Source: Rhodovulum euryhalinum (GTDB lineage Bacteria > Pseudomonadota > Alphaproteobacteria > Rhodobacterales > Rhodobacteraceae). From it: DNA of 64,000 nucleotides. The stretch lies in NCBI RefSeq assembly GCF_004342445.1, contig NZ_SLWW01000005.1, positions 183,106 to 247,105 on the forward strand, in the 5' to 3' direction. A program made the translations under genes and the position numbers. Shown here piece by piece: positions 1 through 9,301 of this stretch. The notes under the pieces were generated by a model. That model was not told the DNA's origin, ran no database searches, and saw only the letters and a program-made list of their open reading frames with translations. Each line of letters starts with the position of its first letter. Positions within the stretch are counted from its first letter, which is position 1.

Positions 1-51
1 GAAAAGCCCAATATCTTCTCAGTGCTCCGTGAAGCTCTGTTGAAACAGTAA
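1..51 (+). CDS. C-terminal tail of an unidentified protein (partial)
   Basis: Reading from base 1, an open frame of 16 codons ends at a TAA at 49-51, 22 bases before the sdhB start. The visible residues (EKPNIFSVLREALLKQ) do not look like the usual end of SdhA, so this is more likely a small gene lying between sdhA and sdhB. Too little is inside the window to identify it. Confidence 0.4.
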   Translation, partial: EKPNIFSVLREALLKQ

Positions 52-73
52 TCCTCGATTGTAGGAACGCGAA

Positions 74-853
74 ATGGTCGAACTGACGCTTCCCGCGAAC
101 TCGGTGATCCGCACCGGCAAGACTTGGCCGAAACCGGCGGGCGCCACCAATGTCCGCGAATTCCGCATCTACCGCTGGGATCCGGATACCGGCGAAAACC
201 CCCGCGTCGACAGCTATTTCGTCGATCTCGACGCCTGCGGGCCGATGGTCCTGGACGCGCTGATCAAGATCAAGAACGAGATCGACCCGACGCTGACCTT
301 CCGCCGCTCCTGCCGCGAGGGGATCTGCGGGTCCTGCGCGATGAACATCGACGGGATCAACACGCTCGCCTGCACCTACGGCATGGACGAGATCAAGGGG
401 CCGGTGAAGATCTATCCCCTGCCGCACATGCCCGTGGTCAAGGACCTGATCCCGGACCTCACGCATTTCTACGCCCAGCATGCAAGCGTGATGCCCTGGC
501 TGGAAACCGAAAGCAACGAACCGGCCAAGGAATGGCGCCAGTCGCCCGAGGACCGCAAGAAGCTGGACGGGCTCTACGAATGTATCATGTGCGCCAGTTG
601 TTCGACGGCGTGTCCGTCCTACTGGTGGAACGGCGACAAGTATCTCGGCCCCGCCGCGCTGCTGCACGCCTATCGCTGGATCATCGACTCGCGCGACGAG
701 GCCACGGGCGAGCGGCTGGATGCGCTTGAGGATCCGTTCAAGCTCTACCGCTGCCACACCATCATGAACTGCACCAAGACCTGCCCCAAGGGCCTGAACC
801 CGGCCAAGGCGATCGCCTCGATCAAGAAGATGATGGTGGAACGCGCGATCTGA
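74..853 (+). CDS. sdhB: Succinate dehydrogenase iron-sulfur subunit (SdhB)
   Basis: Iron-sulfur subunit of respiratory complex II, passing electrons from the SdhA flavin to ubiquinone at the inner membrane. The 259-residue length is normal. Ligands for all three clusters are visible: [2Fe-2S] Cys80, Cys85, Cys88 and Cys100 (CREGICGSC); then Cys170, Cys173, Cys176 and Cys180 ([11 protein letters not shown]); and Cys227, Cys233 and Cys237 ([11 protein letters not shown]), which share the [4Fe-4S] and [3Fe-4S] clusters. The ATG at 74 has an AGGAA ribosome site at 63-67. The other sdh genes should lie left of the window. It is followed 16 bases later by an unrelated fusion gene on the same strand. 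Confidence 0.98.
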   Translation: MVELTLPANSVIRTGKTWPKPAGATNVREFRIYRWDPDTGENPRVDSYFVDLDACGPMVLDALIKIKNEIDPTLTFRRSCREGICGSCAMNIDGINTLACTYGMDEIKGPVKIYPLPHMPVVKDLIPDLTHFYAQHASVMPWLETESNEPAKEWRQSPEDRKKLDGLYECIMCASCSTACPSYWWNGDKYLGPAALLHAYRWIIDSRDEATGERLDALEDPFKLYRCHTIMNCTKTCPKGLNPAKAIASIKKMMVERAI

Positions 854-869
854 GGCAGGAGAGGGAACG

Positions 870-2561
870 GTGCGGGTCTTCGGGGCAGATTTCACCTCGG
901 CGCCGTGCCCAGGCAAGCCGATCACGCTGGCGCGCTGCAGTCTGGAGCGCGACAGGCTTGTCTGCGATGGTTTCGACCGGATCGAAACTCTTGACAGGTT
1001 CGAGGCGGCGCTGGTCGCACCCGGTCCCTGGGTAATGGGGGCGGATTTTCCCTTCGCCTTCGCCCGTGGCTTGCCGACGGCGCTTGGCTGGCCAGAGGGA
1101 GACTGGCGTGCCTTCGCCGCGCATCTTGCCGCGATGGACCGAGTGACCTTCGAAACGGCGCTGACCGATCACCGGAACGCTCAACCCGCGGGGCGCAAAT
1201 ACCTCTTTCGGCAGTTGGACCGGCGGACGGGGGGCGCAGCGCCCAACAACATAGTCAATCCCCCGGTGGGCAAGATGCTGTTCGAAGGGGTTAGGCGGCT
1301 CTACGCCGCCGGGGTGTGCTTGCCCGGACTCGCCCCGGGTGACCCCGAGCGGCGCGTTGTCGAGGCCTACCCGGCCGTCAGTGTCCATTCTCTCATTGGC
1401 CCCGGTCGTTACAAGGATGGTCGACCTGCCACGCGAACCGAGGAGGCAACGCGGCGGCGCGCGCTGCTGGCTGCTCTCGCAGGGGATGCAGGGGGCCTTC
1501 GCTTCGGGTTCGTCACCCAGGCACCGTCCGACTTCGCCGACGACGACATTTCCGGCGACCTGATCGACGCGCTGGTCTGCGCGGTGCAGGCAGCCTGGGC
1601 GTATCGCGCGGGGCTCACAGAGCGGGAGGGGCCGGGCGCGCGCGGCGCGGCGTTTGATCCGGCCGAGGGCTGGATCGCGGATCCCGAGGCGTTCCATCCG
1701 CCGTTTGCATCGTCGACAGAACCCAACACCCTCTCCGGCGCCGCCGACCGCCGCGCCGCACCCCCGGTGATCTGCTACCCGCCCGGGACGCTGCCCGCCC
1801 CGGACATGTCGCTCTACGCCGCCGCGCGTGCGGGCGCGGCAAGGACCGGCGCGGTGCTGGTGCCTGCGCGCGAGGCGCGCTGTTTCCGCGTGCCGGCCGG
1901 GCAGTTCTTCCGCATCACCTGCCCCGAGGGGCCGCAGGTGGGCGACCTGAACCTCTGGGCCGCGGCCGACCTGTCGGAACGGTTCTATTCCGGCAAGACC
2001 CGCGCGCTGCACGGCACGCACCTGACCGTTGGCCACCGGCTGTGGTCGTCCTTCCCGACGCTCCGGCCGATGGCTACGATCACCGCCGACACGCTGGGCT
2101 GGTACGGGTTCGACGCCGATGGCGCCGGGGTGCATGACGTGATCGGCACCCGCTGCGATCCCTATACCAACGCGCTGCTGACCGGGGCGCAGTATCACCA
2201 CCACTGCCATTCCAACCTGATCCGCGCTCTGGCTGCCGAGACCGGGATGGGCGCCGCTGGCGCCGAATCTCATGTCCACGACGTGTTCAACGTCTTCATG
2301 TGCACCGGCTTCACCCGCGACACGCACCAGTATTTCACCAAGGCCAGCCCCGTGCGCGCGGGCGACCATGTCGAGTTCTTCGCCGAGATCGACCTGCTGG
2401 GCGCGCTCAGCGCCTGCCCCTGGGGCGATTGCGGCACGAACAGCCCGGCCAGCGCCGCCTGCCACCCGCTGCTGGTCGAGGTCTTCACGCCCGCACCCGG
2501 CGTGCTCGACGGCTGGACGCCGCCCGCGCCGAACCGCTACGACCAGAGCCACGGGCTCTGA
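870..2561 (+). CDS. DUF429-DUF1989 fusion protein (urea carboxylase-associated type C-terminus)
   Basis: One uninterrupted 563-residue frame joins two families usually found as separate proteins. Residues about 1-280 resemble DUF429, a predicted RNase-H-fold nuclease family, opening with VFGADFTS and carrying WVMGADFPFAFARG. Residues about 305-550 resemble DUF1989, the urea carboxylase/aminomethyltransferase-associated family, with VGDLNLW, RCDPYTN, the His run YHHHCHSN, HVHDVFNVFM and CPWGDCG. The start is GTG at 870, preceded by AGGAGAGGG at 857-865. The joining segment (about 281-304) is rich in Ala, Pro and Ser, like a linker. The reaction is unknown, and no urea or pyrimidine catabolic gene is adjacent. 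Family calls rest on motif recognition. Confidence 0.8.
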   Translation: MRVFGADFTSAPCPGKPITLARCSLERDRLVCDGFDRIETLDRFEAALVAPGPWVMGADFPFAFARGLPTALGWPEGDWRAFAAHLAAMDRVTFETALTDHRNAQPAGRKYLFRQLDRRTGGAAPNNIVNPPVGKMLFEGVRRLYAAGVCLPGLAPGDPERRVVEAYPAVSVHSLIGPGRYKDGRPATRTEEATRRRALLAALAGDAGGLRFGFVTQAPSDFADDDISGDLIDALVCAVQAAWAYRAGLTEREGPGARGAAFDPAEGWIADPEAFHPPFASSTEPNTLSGAADRRAAPPVICYPPGTLPAPDMSLYAAARAGAARTGAVLVPAREARCFRVPAGQFFRITCPEGPQVGDLNLWAAADLSERFYSGKTRALHGTHLTVGHRLWSSFPTLRPMATITADTLGWYGFDADGAGVHDVIGTRCDPYTNALLTGAQYHHHCHSNLIRALAAETGMGAAGAESHVHDVFNVFMCTGFTRDTHQYFTKASPVRAGDHVEFFAEIDLLGALSACPWGDCGTNSPASAACHPLLVEVFTPAPGVLDGWTPPAPNRYDQSHGL

Positions 2562-2567
2562 GCCCCG

Positions 2568-2592
2568 TCCCTTCTTCTTGGGATAAATACTC
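2568..2592 (-). repeat. Dispersed AAGAAGAA stem-loop element, copy A
   Basis: Read on the minus strand the element is GAGTATTTA, then TCCC, loop AAGAAGAA, then GGGA, so the loop is closed by a perfect 4-bp stem. It lies between the convergent ends of the DUF429-DUF1989 gene and deoD. Copies B (28695-28720) and C (54535-54560) share the 5' box and loop but have different, still complementary, stems. Confidence 0.7.
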
Positions 2593-2624
2593 ATGGCACG
2601 CCGTGGCCACCGGCGGGCCGCGGG

Positions 2625-3329
2625 TCAGGCGAAGGCCGCCTCCAGCGCGATCTCGACCATGTCGCCAAAGCTGCGCTCGCGGTCCCCGGGGGGCATCGCC
2701 GCTCCGGTTGGCAGGTGGTCCGACACCGTCAGCAGCGCCAGCGCGCGGACGCCGTGGCGCGCGGCGAGGATGTAAAGCTCGGCCGCCTCCATCTCGACGG
2801 CCAGTACGCCGTGGCGGGTCATCTGTTCGTTCAGATCCGGGCGTTCGTCATAGAACACGTCCGAGGAATAGATGCCGCCGACATGGGCCGTGATGCCTCG
2901 CGCGACCGCCGCCCGGTGCGCCGCGGCCAGCAGGCCGAAATCGGCGCAGGGGGCAAAGTTCAGCTCGCGGAAGATCGCCGCCGAGGGGGTCGAAACGGTC
3001 GAGGCCGTCATCGCCAGCACGAGGTCGCGCAACTTCACATCGTGTTGCATCGCGCCCGCCGAGCCGATGCGGATCAGCGTCCTGGCGCCATAGTCGCGGA
3101 TCAGTTCGTTGACGTAGATCGACAGCGACGGCATGCCCATGCCGGTGCCGTGGATGGTGACGCGGTTGCCACGCCAGTTACCGGTAAAGCCCAGCATGCC
3201 GCGCACCCGGTTCACGCAGACCGCATCGGTCAGGAAGGTCTCGGCCGCCCATTTCGCCCGCAAGGGATCGCCGGGCAGCAGCACGGTTTCCGCGATCTCG
3301 CCCGGGGCCGCGCCGATATGGATGGTCAT
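2625..3329 (-). CDS. deoD: Purine-nucleoside phosphorylase, DeoD type
   Basis: Cytoplasmic enzyme that phosphorolyses purine (deoxy)nucleosides to base plus (deoxy)ribose 1-phosphate in salvage. Length 234 residues, against about 239 for hexameric DeoD. Family features are the N-terminal HIGA start, the phosphate-binding stretch [24 protein letters not shown] and the base/ribose-site region VEMEAAELY. It is convergent with the preceding fusion gene and precedes no other deo gene, so it appears to be a single-gene unit. Confidence 0.95.
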   Translation of the reverse strand: MTIHIGAAPGEIAETVLLPGDPLRAKWAAETFLTDAVCVNRVRGMLGFTGNWRGNRVTIHGTGMGMPSLSIYVNELIRDYGARTLIRIGSAGAMQHDVKLRDLVLAMTASTVSTPSAAIFRELNFAPCADFGLLAAAHRAAVARGITAHVGGIYSSDVFYDERPDLNEQMTRHGVLAVEMEAAELYILAARHGVRALALLTVSDHLPTGAAMPPGDRERSFGDMVEIALEAAFA

Positions 3330-3396
3330 CTGGCCACCTTCCTTGCCTGTGCAGAGCTGGCGGAGGGTGCGGGCGCGGCGGCGGGGCAGGGCGCCG

Positions 3397-4824
3397 TCAT
3401 TGCGCGGCGGGGGCCTCGGCGCCGGTGGTCAGCACGCCGTTGCGCCAGGTGCCCGAGCGTACTTCGCCATCGGAATAGCGCATGACGCCCTCGCCCTCGT
3501 ACTTGCCCATGGCAAAGGTGCCCTCGTAGACGTCGCCATTGGCGTAGGTCGCGGTGCCCTGGCCGTCGAACTTGCCGTCCTTCCAGCCGCCGGTATAGCT
3601 GAACCCGTCCTGCATGGTGATCGTGCCCTGGCCCTCGCGCTGGCCCCGGACGAAGCCGCCCGAATAGACCGAGCCATCGGCATAGGTCGCCGTGCCCTCG
3701 CCGTGGCGCAGCCCGTTCTGCCAGTCGCCGGTATAGGCATAGCCGCCCGCATGGGTCATCGTGCCCTGGCCGTCATAGGCGGCGTCCTTGAACGCGCCCT
3801 CATAGACCAGCCCGTTGGGGAAGGTCGCCTTGCCCTGGCCCTCGATCACGCCGGCCTTCCACGCGCCCTCGTAGGTGGACCCGTCGGCATAGGTCACCTT
3901 GCCGGTGCCGTCCGGCAGATCCTCGCGGAACTGGCCGACATAGACCGACCCGTCGGGATAGGTCAGTGTTCCCGTGCCCTCGATCCGCCCCGCGACCCAG
4001 TCGCCCTCATAGCGATAGCCGTCGGCGCCGCGGAACACGCCCTTGCCGTGGCGCTTGTCGTTCCGGTATTCGCCTTCGTAGACGTCGCCATTGGCATAGG
4101 TGACCTTGCCCGTGCCGTGCCGTTCGCCGTTGACGAACAGCCCCTCGTAGATATCGCCATTGGGCTGGGTGAGTGTGCCGAGCCCGTTCATCTCGCCATC
4201 CTTCCAGGCGCCGGCATAGGTCAGCCCCTCGGGCGTGGTCAGCGTGCCCTTGCCGGCGCGCTGGTTCTGCTTCATCTCGCCTTCGTAGACGCGCCCGCCG
4301 GGATAGGTGATCCTGCCCTTGCCCTCCTTGACGCCGTTGACCCAGGTGCCCTCGTAGACATAGCCGTTCGGGCTGGTCATGGTGCCGACGCCATGGTGTA
4401 CGGCGTTGCGGAAATCGCCTTCATAGCGCACCGCGTTGGCATAGACGGCGACACCGGTGCCGGTGATCTTGCCGTCCTCCCACTCGCCCTCGTAGGTGCC
4501 GCCATCGGCAAAGGTGATCTTGCCCAGGCCATGCGGCTTGCCGTCCAGGAACTGGCCCTCGTAGACCGATCCGTTGACCAGCCGGGCGATGCCCTCGCCC
4601 TCGATCCGGCCGTCGATCCATTCGCCGGTGTATTCATAGCCGTTCGGCAGCCGGTAGGTGCCGCGCCCGTGCTGCTTGCCGTCCTTGAAGGTGCCCTCGT
4701 AGATGCCGCCATCGTCATATTGGCGGGTGACGACATCGCCCCCGTCCTGCGCCGCCGCGGCCCCCGCGCCCAGAAGGACGCCCGTCACCGCCAGACGTGC
4801 CAGTGCCTTGCCAGCCTTGTGCAC
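3397..4824 (-). CDS. Exported MORN-repeat protein (18 tandem repeats)
   Basis: A 475-residue protein with a signal peptide (hydrophobic core [15 protein letters not shown], about residues 11-25) followed by 18 consecutive 23-residue MORN repeats of the form G-x-x-Y-x-G-x-[WF]-x-x-G-x-x-x-G-x-G-x-x-x-x-x-[ND], and a 19th partial unit ([13 protein letters not shown]). Repeats account for nearly the whole mature protein, with no catalytic domain. MORN arrays form elongated beta structures that bind lipid or protein partners; a periplasmic or envelope role is inferred from the signal peptide. The DNA carries a matching 69-bp periodicity, so the array could change length by recombination. Transcribed away from nadE. 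Confidence 0.9.
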   Translation of the reverse strand: MHKAGKALARLAVTGVLLGAGAAAAQDGGDVVTRQYDDGGIYEGTFKDGKQHGRGTYRLPNGYEYTGEWIDGRIEGEGIARLVNGSVYEGQFLDGKPHGLGKITFADGGTYEGEWEDGKITGTGVAVYANAVRYEGDFRNAVHHGVGTMTSPNGYVYEGTWVNGVKEGKGRITYPGGRVYEGEMKQNQRAGKGTLTTPEGLTYAGAWKDGEMNGLGTLTQPNGDIYEGLFVNGERHGTGKVTYANGDVYEGEYRNDKRHGKGVFRGADGYRYEGDWVAGRIEGTGTLTYPDGSVYVGQFREDLPDGTGKVTYADGSTYEGAWKAGVIEGQGKATFPNGLVYEGAFKDAAYDGQGTMTHAGGYAYTGDWQNGLRHGEGTATYADGSVYSGGFVRGQREGQGTITMQDGFSYTGGWKDGKFDGQGTATYANGDVYEGTFAMGKYEGEGVMRYSDGEVRSGTWRNGVLTTGAEAPAAQ

Positions 4825-4970
4825 CCGAGCCCCCTCTGCCGTGCCCCGATCTTGTGAAAGCGCCCAAACCGTAATTGAGCGGGGCGGGGCTTACAACGGT
4901 TTTCGCCATATCCCGGCTTTCACTTGCCCGTCAGTCTGCTAAGTCACGGACGTGCATCACGGGGACGCCC

Positions 4971-6629
4971 ATGGCCGAGAGGTTTCGCCTGACACTGGCG
5001 CAGTTGAACCCCACCACGGGGGCGCTGGCCGAGAACGCCGCAAAGGCCCGCGCCGCCTGGGACGAGGGGCGCCGCGCGGGCGCCGACATGGTCGCGCTGC
5101 CGGAGATGTTCCTGACCGGCTACCAGGTGCAGGACCTGGTGCTGAAACCCGCCTTCACCGCCGATGCCATGGCCCATGTCGAGGCGCTGGCCCGCGACTG
5201 CGCCCAGGGCCCCGCGCTGGGGATCGGGGCGCCCTTCGCCGCGCACGGGCATCTCTACAACGCGTATTACATCTGCCAGAACGGTGCGGTCGCCGCCCGC
5301 ATCTTCAAGCACCACCTGCCCAATGACGGCGTGTTCGACGAGATGCGCGTCTATGACAGCGGGCCGATCAACGGGCCCTATGCGGTGGGTCCGCTGCGCA
5401 TCGGCACGCCGATCTGCGAGGATGCATGGTTCGAGGACGTGGCCGAGGCGCTGGCCGAGACCGGGGCCGAGATCCTGCTGGTACCGAACGGCTCGCCCTA
5501 TTACCGCGACAAGTTCGATCGCCGGTTGTCGATCATGGTCGCCCGCGTGGTCGAGACCGGCTTGCCGCTGGTCTATCTCAACCTCGTGGGCGGGCAGGAC
5601 GACCAGGTGTTCGACGGCGGCAGCTTCGTGCTGAATCCGGGCGGCCAGCTCGCGGTCAAGATGCCCGTCTTCGACGAGGCGCTGACCCATGTCGATTTCA
5701 CCCGTACCCCGCAGGGTTGGCGCGCCGAAACCGGGGCGCGCGCGGTTCATCCCGACGCATGGGAGCAGGACTACCGCGCGATGGTGGCCGCGCTGGGCGA
5801 TTACCTGCGCAAGAGCGGGTTTTCCCGTGTGCTGCTGGGGTTGTCGGGCGGTGTCGATTCCGCACTGGTGGCCGCCATCGCCGCCGATGCCATTGGCTCC
5901 GAGAACGTCCGCTGCGTGATGCTGCCCTCGGAATACACCTCGGCCGCCTCGCTGGAGGATGCCGCCGCGGTCGCCCGTGCGCTGGGCTGCCGTCTGGACG
6001 AGGTGCCGATCGACGGGCCCCGCGCCGCGGTGGCCGAGGCGCTGGCGCCGCTTTTCGCAGGCACCGCGCCCGACGTGACCGAGGAGAACATCCAGTCCCG
6101 CCTGCGCGGGCTGATCCTGATGGCGCTGTCCAACAAGTTCGGCGAGATGCTGCTGACCACCGGCAACAAGTCCGAGGTGGCGGTAGGCTATGCCACGATC
6201 TATGGTGACATGGCGGGCGGCTACAACCCGATCAAGGATCTCTACAAGACCCGCGTCTTTGAAACCTGCCGCTGGCGCAACGCCAATCACCGCGACTGGA
6301 TGCAGGGTCCGGCGGGCGAGGTGATCCCGCCCCGCGTGATCGACAAGCCGCCCTCGGCCGAGCTGCGCGCCGACCAGAAGGACGAGGACAGCCTGCCGCC
6401 CTATCCCGTGCTGGACCGCATCCTTCAGGGCCTGATCGACAACGAGAAATCGGTGGCCGATCTGGTGGCCGGGGGCTTTGACCGCGAGACCGTGCAAAAG
6501 GTCGAGCGGCTGATCCATCTCAGCGAATACAAGCGGTTCCAGTCGGCGCCGGGCGCCCGCCTGACGCCGCGCGCGTTCTGGCTGGACCGCCGCTATCCCA
6601 TCGTCAACCGCTGGCGCGACCCGACCTGA
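4971..6629 (+). CDS. nadE: Glutamine-dependent NAD+ synthetase
   Basis: Last step of NAD biosynthesis: amidates deamido-NAD using ammonia channelled from glutamine. 552 residues in two domains. The N-terminal nitrilase-fold glutaminase has Glu45 (LPEMF), Lys113 (FKHHLPN) and Cys149 (TPICEDAW) as its catalytic triad. The C-terminal ATP-pyrophosphatase synthetase has the P-loop SGGVDS at 292-297. The ATG at 4971 (MAERFRLTLAQLN) is chosen because the family begins right there; an in-frame start at 4875 would add 32 residues unlike the family and run across the intergenic region shared with the MORN gene. Confidence 0.97.
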   Translation: MAERFRLTLAQLNPTTGALAENAAKARAAWDEGRRAGADMVALPEMFLTGYQVQDLVLKPAFTADAMAHVEALARDCAQGPALGIGAPFAAHGHLYNAYYICQNGAVAARIFKHHLPNDGVFDEMRVYDSGPINGPYAVGPLRIGTPICEDAWFEDVAEALAETGAEILLVPNGSPYYRDKFDRRLSIMVARVVETGLPLVYLNLVGGQDDQVFDGGSFVLNPGGQLAVKMPVFDEALTHVDFTRTPQGWRAETGARAVHPDAWEQDYRAMVAALGDYLRKSGFSRVLLGLSGGVDSALVAAIAADAIGSENVRCVMLPSEYTSAASLEDAAAVARALGCRLDEVPIDGPRAAVAEALAPLFAGTAPDVTEENIQSRLRGLILMALSNKFGEMLLTTGNKSEVAVGYATIYGDMAGGYNPIKDLYKTRVFETCRWRNANHRDWMQGPAGEVIPPRVIDKPPSAELRADQKDEDSLPPYPVLDRILQGLIDNEKSVADLVAGGFDRETVQKVERLIHLSEYKRFQSAPGARLTPRAFWLDRRYPIVNRWRDPT

Positions 6630-6653
6630 GCCCGGCGCGGGGCCGGTGCCGGC

Positions 6654-7106
6654 TCAGCCGATCTGCCCCCGGCCCGAGGCGCGGGTGCGCTGTTGCCATT
6701 GCCGAAAGGCCCGCGCCTCGATCTTGAGGGCATCGCGCGGCCCGGACCGGCGCAGCATGTCGACTGCGCGGCCCAGCGCGTCGGCGTCGACATCCCACTT
6801 CTTCGCCACTTCCTTCAGCAGGCTCTGGCCGTCGATGTCGAACCCGCGCGCCATGGACCATTCGGCAATCCGGCAGAAATCCTCGGCCGCCGTCTCCAGC
6901 CTGATCCGGTCGGGGGTGAACGGGGAAACCGAGGGGATACCCCGCAGGTCGGGCTCGGCATCGAAGGCGCCCGACAGCCAGCCAGCCAGCGCGTCCAGCG
7001 TCCGCCGCGACGGCCGCGTCTCGGCCACAAGCAACGCTATCAGGCCCGAGAGATCCCCCTCGGCCGCGCGCCAGACCTCGACCGGGTCCGAGAACTCTTC
7101 AATCAT
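6654..7106 (-). CDS. Hypothetical protein, about 150 residues
   Basis: No recognised family. Starting at MIEEFSDPVE, the ATG at 7106 follows a purine-rich GAAGGGGG on the minus strand; an upstream in-frame start would invade the kinase gene and gives low-quality sequence. The protein appears soluble and largely helical, with a basic C-terminus (RAFRQWQQRTRASGRGQ). It sits downstream of the PfkB kinase on the same strand, about 98 bases away, and converges closely with nadE (24 bases apart). Confidence 0.7.
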   Translation of the reverse strand: MIEEFSDPVEVWRAAEGDLSGLIALLVAETRPSRRTLDALAGWLSGAFDAEPDLRGIPSVSPFTPDRIRLETAAEDFCRIAEWSMARGFDIDGQSLLKEVAKKWDVDADALGRAVDMLRRSGPRDALKIEARAFRQWQQRTRASGRGQIG

Positions 7107-7204
7107 AGCCGCCCCCTTCGGAAGCAGGAGCGAAGGATGCGCCCGAACGGCCGCGCCGTCATTGATGGAGATCAATCCACCCGCGCGCGGCCCCGGGGGC
7201 GCGA

Positions 7205-8161
7205 TCACGCGGCGGCGATCGCAGTCACCATGCAGCGGGCGAGCAGCGCCTCGGTGTCCTCGCGGGTGCACAGGGCGGTGGCGTCGGTCATCACCGCGGC
7301 GCTGGCCGCCGCCGTCCCCCAGCGCAGGGCGGTTTCAAGATCCTCGCCGCGGGCCAGCGACAGGGCGAAGGCGCCCAGAAAGCTGTCGCCCGCCCCCACC
7401 TTCGAGCGCACGGGAACCGGCGGCGTCGCCGCGTGCAGCCGCAGCCCTTCGGCTGCCAGCACCGACCCGTCCGAGCCGCGCGCGACCGCCACCACCGTGG
7501 CTATGCCGCGTTCCACCAGTCCGGCCGCGAAAGTGGCGCTCTCGGCGCGGGTCTCCAGCGTCCGGCCCGCCAGCGCCTGCGCCTCGCTCCGATCCATCCG
7601 CAGCAGAAAGGGCGGGGCGTCGGTGCCCTCGGCCAACCGGATCAGCGCCGGGCCCGAGGTGTCGACGATCAGCCGCGCGCCGCGTTTCGCAAGCTTGCTG
7701 CCGATGCAGCAGGCGATGTCGTCGGGCACCCCCCGCGGCACGCTGCCCGACAGCACCACATAGCCGTTCTCGGGCACCGAGGTGGTGATCGCCGCAAGGA
7801 TCGCCTTCAGCCCCGCCGCGTTCCATTCCGGCCCCGGCAGGACAAAGCGGTACTGCTCACCGGTGCCCGCGTCGGTCACGGCAAGGCTGAGCCGCGTCTC
7901 GCCCGGGGCCTGCAACGGGATCAGCCGGATTCCCTCGCGTTCCAGCAGGGCGCGCAGCTTGTCGCCGTTATGCCCGCCCAGCGCCACCAGCGCCCGGCTT
8001 TCGCCCCCCAGCAGCCGGATCGCCCGCGCCACGTTGATGCCGCCCCCGCCCGGATCGGTGACCGGGGCCGCGCAGCGCAGCTTGTCGCCCGGCACGACAT
8101 GGGCGACCGAGGTCGACAGGTCCACGGTCGGGTTCAGCGTGACGGTCAGGATGTCGTCCAT
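7205..8161 (-). CDS. PfkB-family carbohydrate kinase (1-phosphofructokinase-like)
   Basis: A ribokinase/PfkB-superfamily sugar-phosphate kinase of 318 residues. It begins LTVTLNPTVDLS, as in 1-phosphofructokinase/tagatose-6-phosphate kinases, has the N-terminal PfkB signature GGGGINVARA and the C-terminal signature with catalytic Asp in VGAGDSFLGAF. The ATG at 8161 (MDDILTVTLNP) matches the family start. No PTS or fructose transport gene is in the vicinity, so the exact substrate (fructose 1-phosphate, fructose 6-phosphate or tagatose 6-phosphate) is open. Confidence 0.9.
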   Translation of the reverse strand: MDDILTVTLNPTVDLSTSVAHVVPGDKLRCAAPVTDPGGGGINVARAIRLLGGESRALVALGGHNGDKLRALLEREGIRLIPLQAPGETRLSLAVTDAGTGEQYRFVLPGPEWNAAGLKAILAAITTSVPENGYVVLSGSVPRGVPDDIACCIGSKLAKRGARLIVDTSGPALIRLAEGTDAPPFLLRMDRSEAQALAGRTLETRAESATFAAGLVERGIATVVAVARGSDGSVLAAEGLRLHAATPPVPVRSKVGAGDSFLGAFALSLARGEDLETALRWGTAAASAAVMTDATALCTREDTEALLARCMVTAIAAA

Positions 8162-8278
8162 GGCCCCCCGGGGTCTGGCTGGCAGGTTGCCGGAGAGTGC
8201 CACCCCCGGCCCGGCCCGCCAACCCCGTATCGGGTCGCAGCGCGGTCATCCGCCCACGCCGCGCCCGCCGCCGGTGCC

Positions 8279-9202
8279 TCAGCCCAGCATCATCTGATAG
8301 CTGGCGGGGACATAGCGGAACCCGTCCCCCCGCGTCTCGACAAAGCCGAAGCCGGGAAACGGCATATGATAGCCGACAAAGGGCATCCTGTCGGCCGCCA
8401 GCATGTCCAGCAGCCGCCGCCGCGTCGCCGCCGCTTGCCCCTTGTCGCGGTCGAACCGCACCTCCCAGTCGGGATAGCCCAGCGACCACACATAGTGGTT
8501 GGCGAAATCCGCCCCGATCAGCAGGCTCTTGCCCTCGCTTTCCAGTACATAGGCCATGTGCCCCGGCGTGTGCCCGAAGGCCGCCATCGCGGTGACGCCC
8601 GGGGCGGGGCTGCCGCCATCGTCCAGGAACGTCATCTTCTCGGCCAGTGGCCGCACCTTGGCCTCGAAAGTCTCGTCGCCCGCCATGTCCCAGGCGTCGA
8701 ACTCGACCTGGCCGGTGTAATAGGCCGCATTGGCAAAGGTCTCGCCGGCGGCGCCGGACAGCCCGCCGATATGGTCGCCATGCATGTGGGTGATCACCAC
8801 CTTGTCGACCTGGTCCGCGGAATACCCCGCCGCCGTCAGCGCGGCCGAGGTGCCCTCGGGCGTCAGCCCGGTGTCGAACAGGATCAGTTCGGACCCGGTA
8901 TTGACCACGGTCGGGGTAAAGAAGAACTGCGTCTTGTCCGCCGGGATCATGTTCGCCGCCGACACCGCGGCAAAGTCCTCGGGGCTGGCGTTCATCCCGA
9001 AGATCGTCTGCGGATCCTCGACGGTGCGGGTGCCCGCCAGCAGCGTGGTCACCTCGATCCCGCCCAGGGCAAAGCGGTGGAACGGCGGCAGCGCCGCGCC
9101 CAGCATCGGGGCCGTGGCGCGGGCCGGGCGGGCGGCGGCCACCAGCGGCAGCGCGGCGCCCGCCATCAGCGCCTGGCGGCGGGTGAATGTCATCTCGGTC
9201 AT
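8279..9202 (-). CDS. Tat-exported metallo-beta-lactamase-fold hydrolase
   Basis: A 307-residue MBL-fold protein with an N-terminal twin-arginine signal (FTRRQALMAGAALPL, residues 6-20), indicating folded export to the periplasm, probably with bound metal. The zinc motif HMHGDH gives His139, His141, Asp143 and His144; a later His is in GHTPGHM, an Asp in LLIGADFANH and the final His in GYHMPFPG. This pattern is common to many periplasmic quorum-lactonase-like or unknown MBL proteins, so the substrate is not assigned. The ATG at 9202 is preceded on the minus strand by an AGGGAG site. Confidence 0.9.
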   Translation of the reverse strand: MTEMTFTRRQALMAGAALPLVAAARPARATAPMLGAALPPFHRFALGGIEVTTLLAGTRTVEDPQTIFGMNASPEDFAAVSAANMIPADKTQFFFTPTVVNTGSELILFDTGLTPEGTSAALTAAGYSADQVDKVVITHMHGDHIGGLSGAAGETFANAAYYTGQVEFDAWDMAGDETFEAKVRPLAEKMTFLDDGGSPAPGVTAMAAFGHTPGHMAYVLESEGKSLLIGADFANHYVWSLGYPDWEVRFDRDKGQAAATRRRLLDMLAADRMPFVGYHMPFPGFGFVETRGDGFRYVPASYQMMLG

Positions 9203-9301
9203 CGGGCATCTCCCTTGTCTGCTCCCGGGGGCAAGCATAGCGGGATCGGCACTGCTTTCCATGTCAACACGCCGCGAGCGCGGCCCGCAATGCGGCGGAC
9301 G

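Noticed and set aside
822..2594. 590-residue open frame opposite the DUF429-DUF1989 gene
   Set aside because: High-GC shadow: Arg/Gly/Pro-rich, no recognisable motifs, fully antisense to a gene with clear family signatures.
3466..4700. 69-bp tandem periodicity considered as a CRISPR-like or minisatellite array
   Set aside because: The period equals three times 23 codons and encodes MORN repeats; spacers are not unique and the frame is kept.
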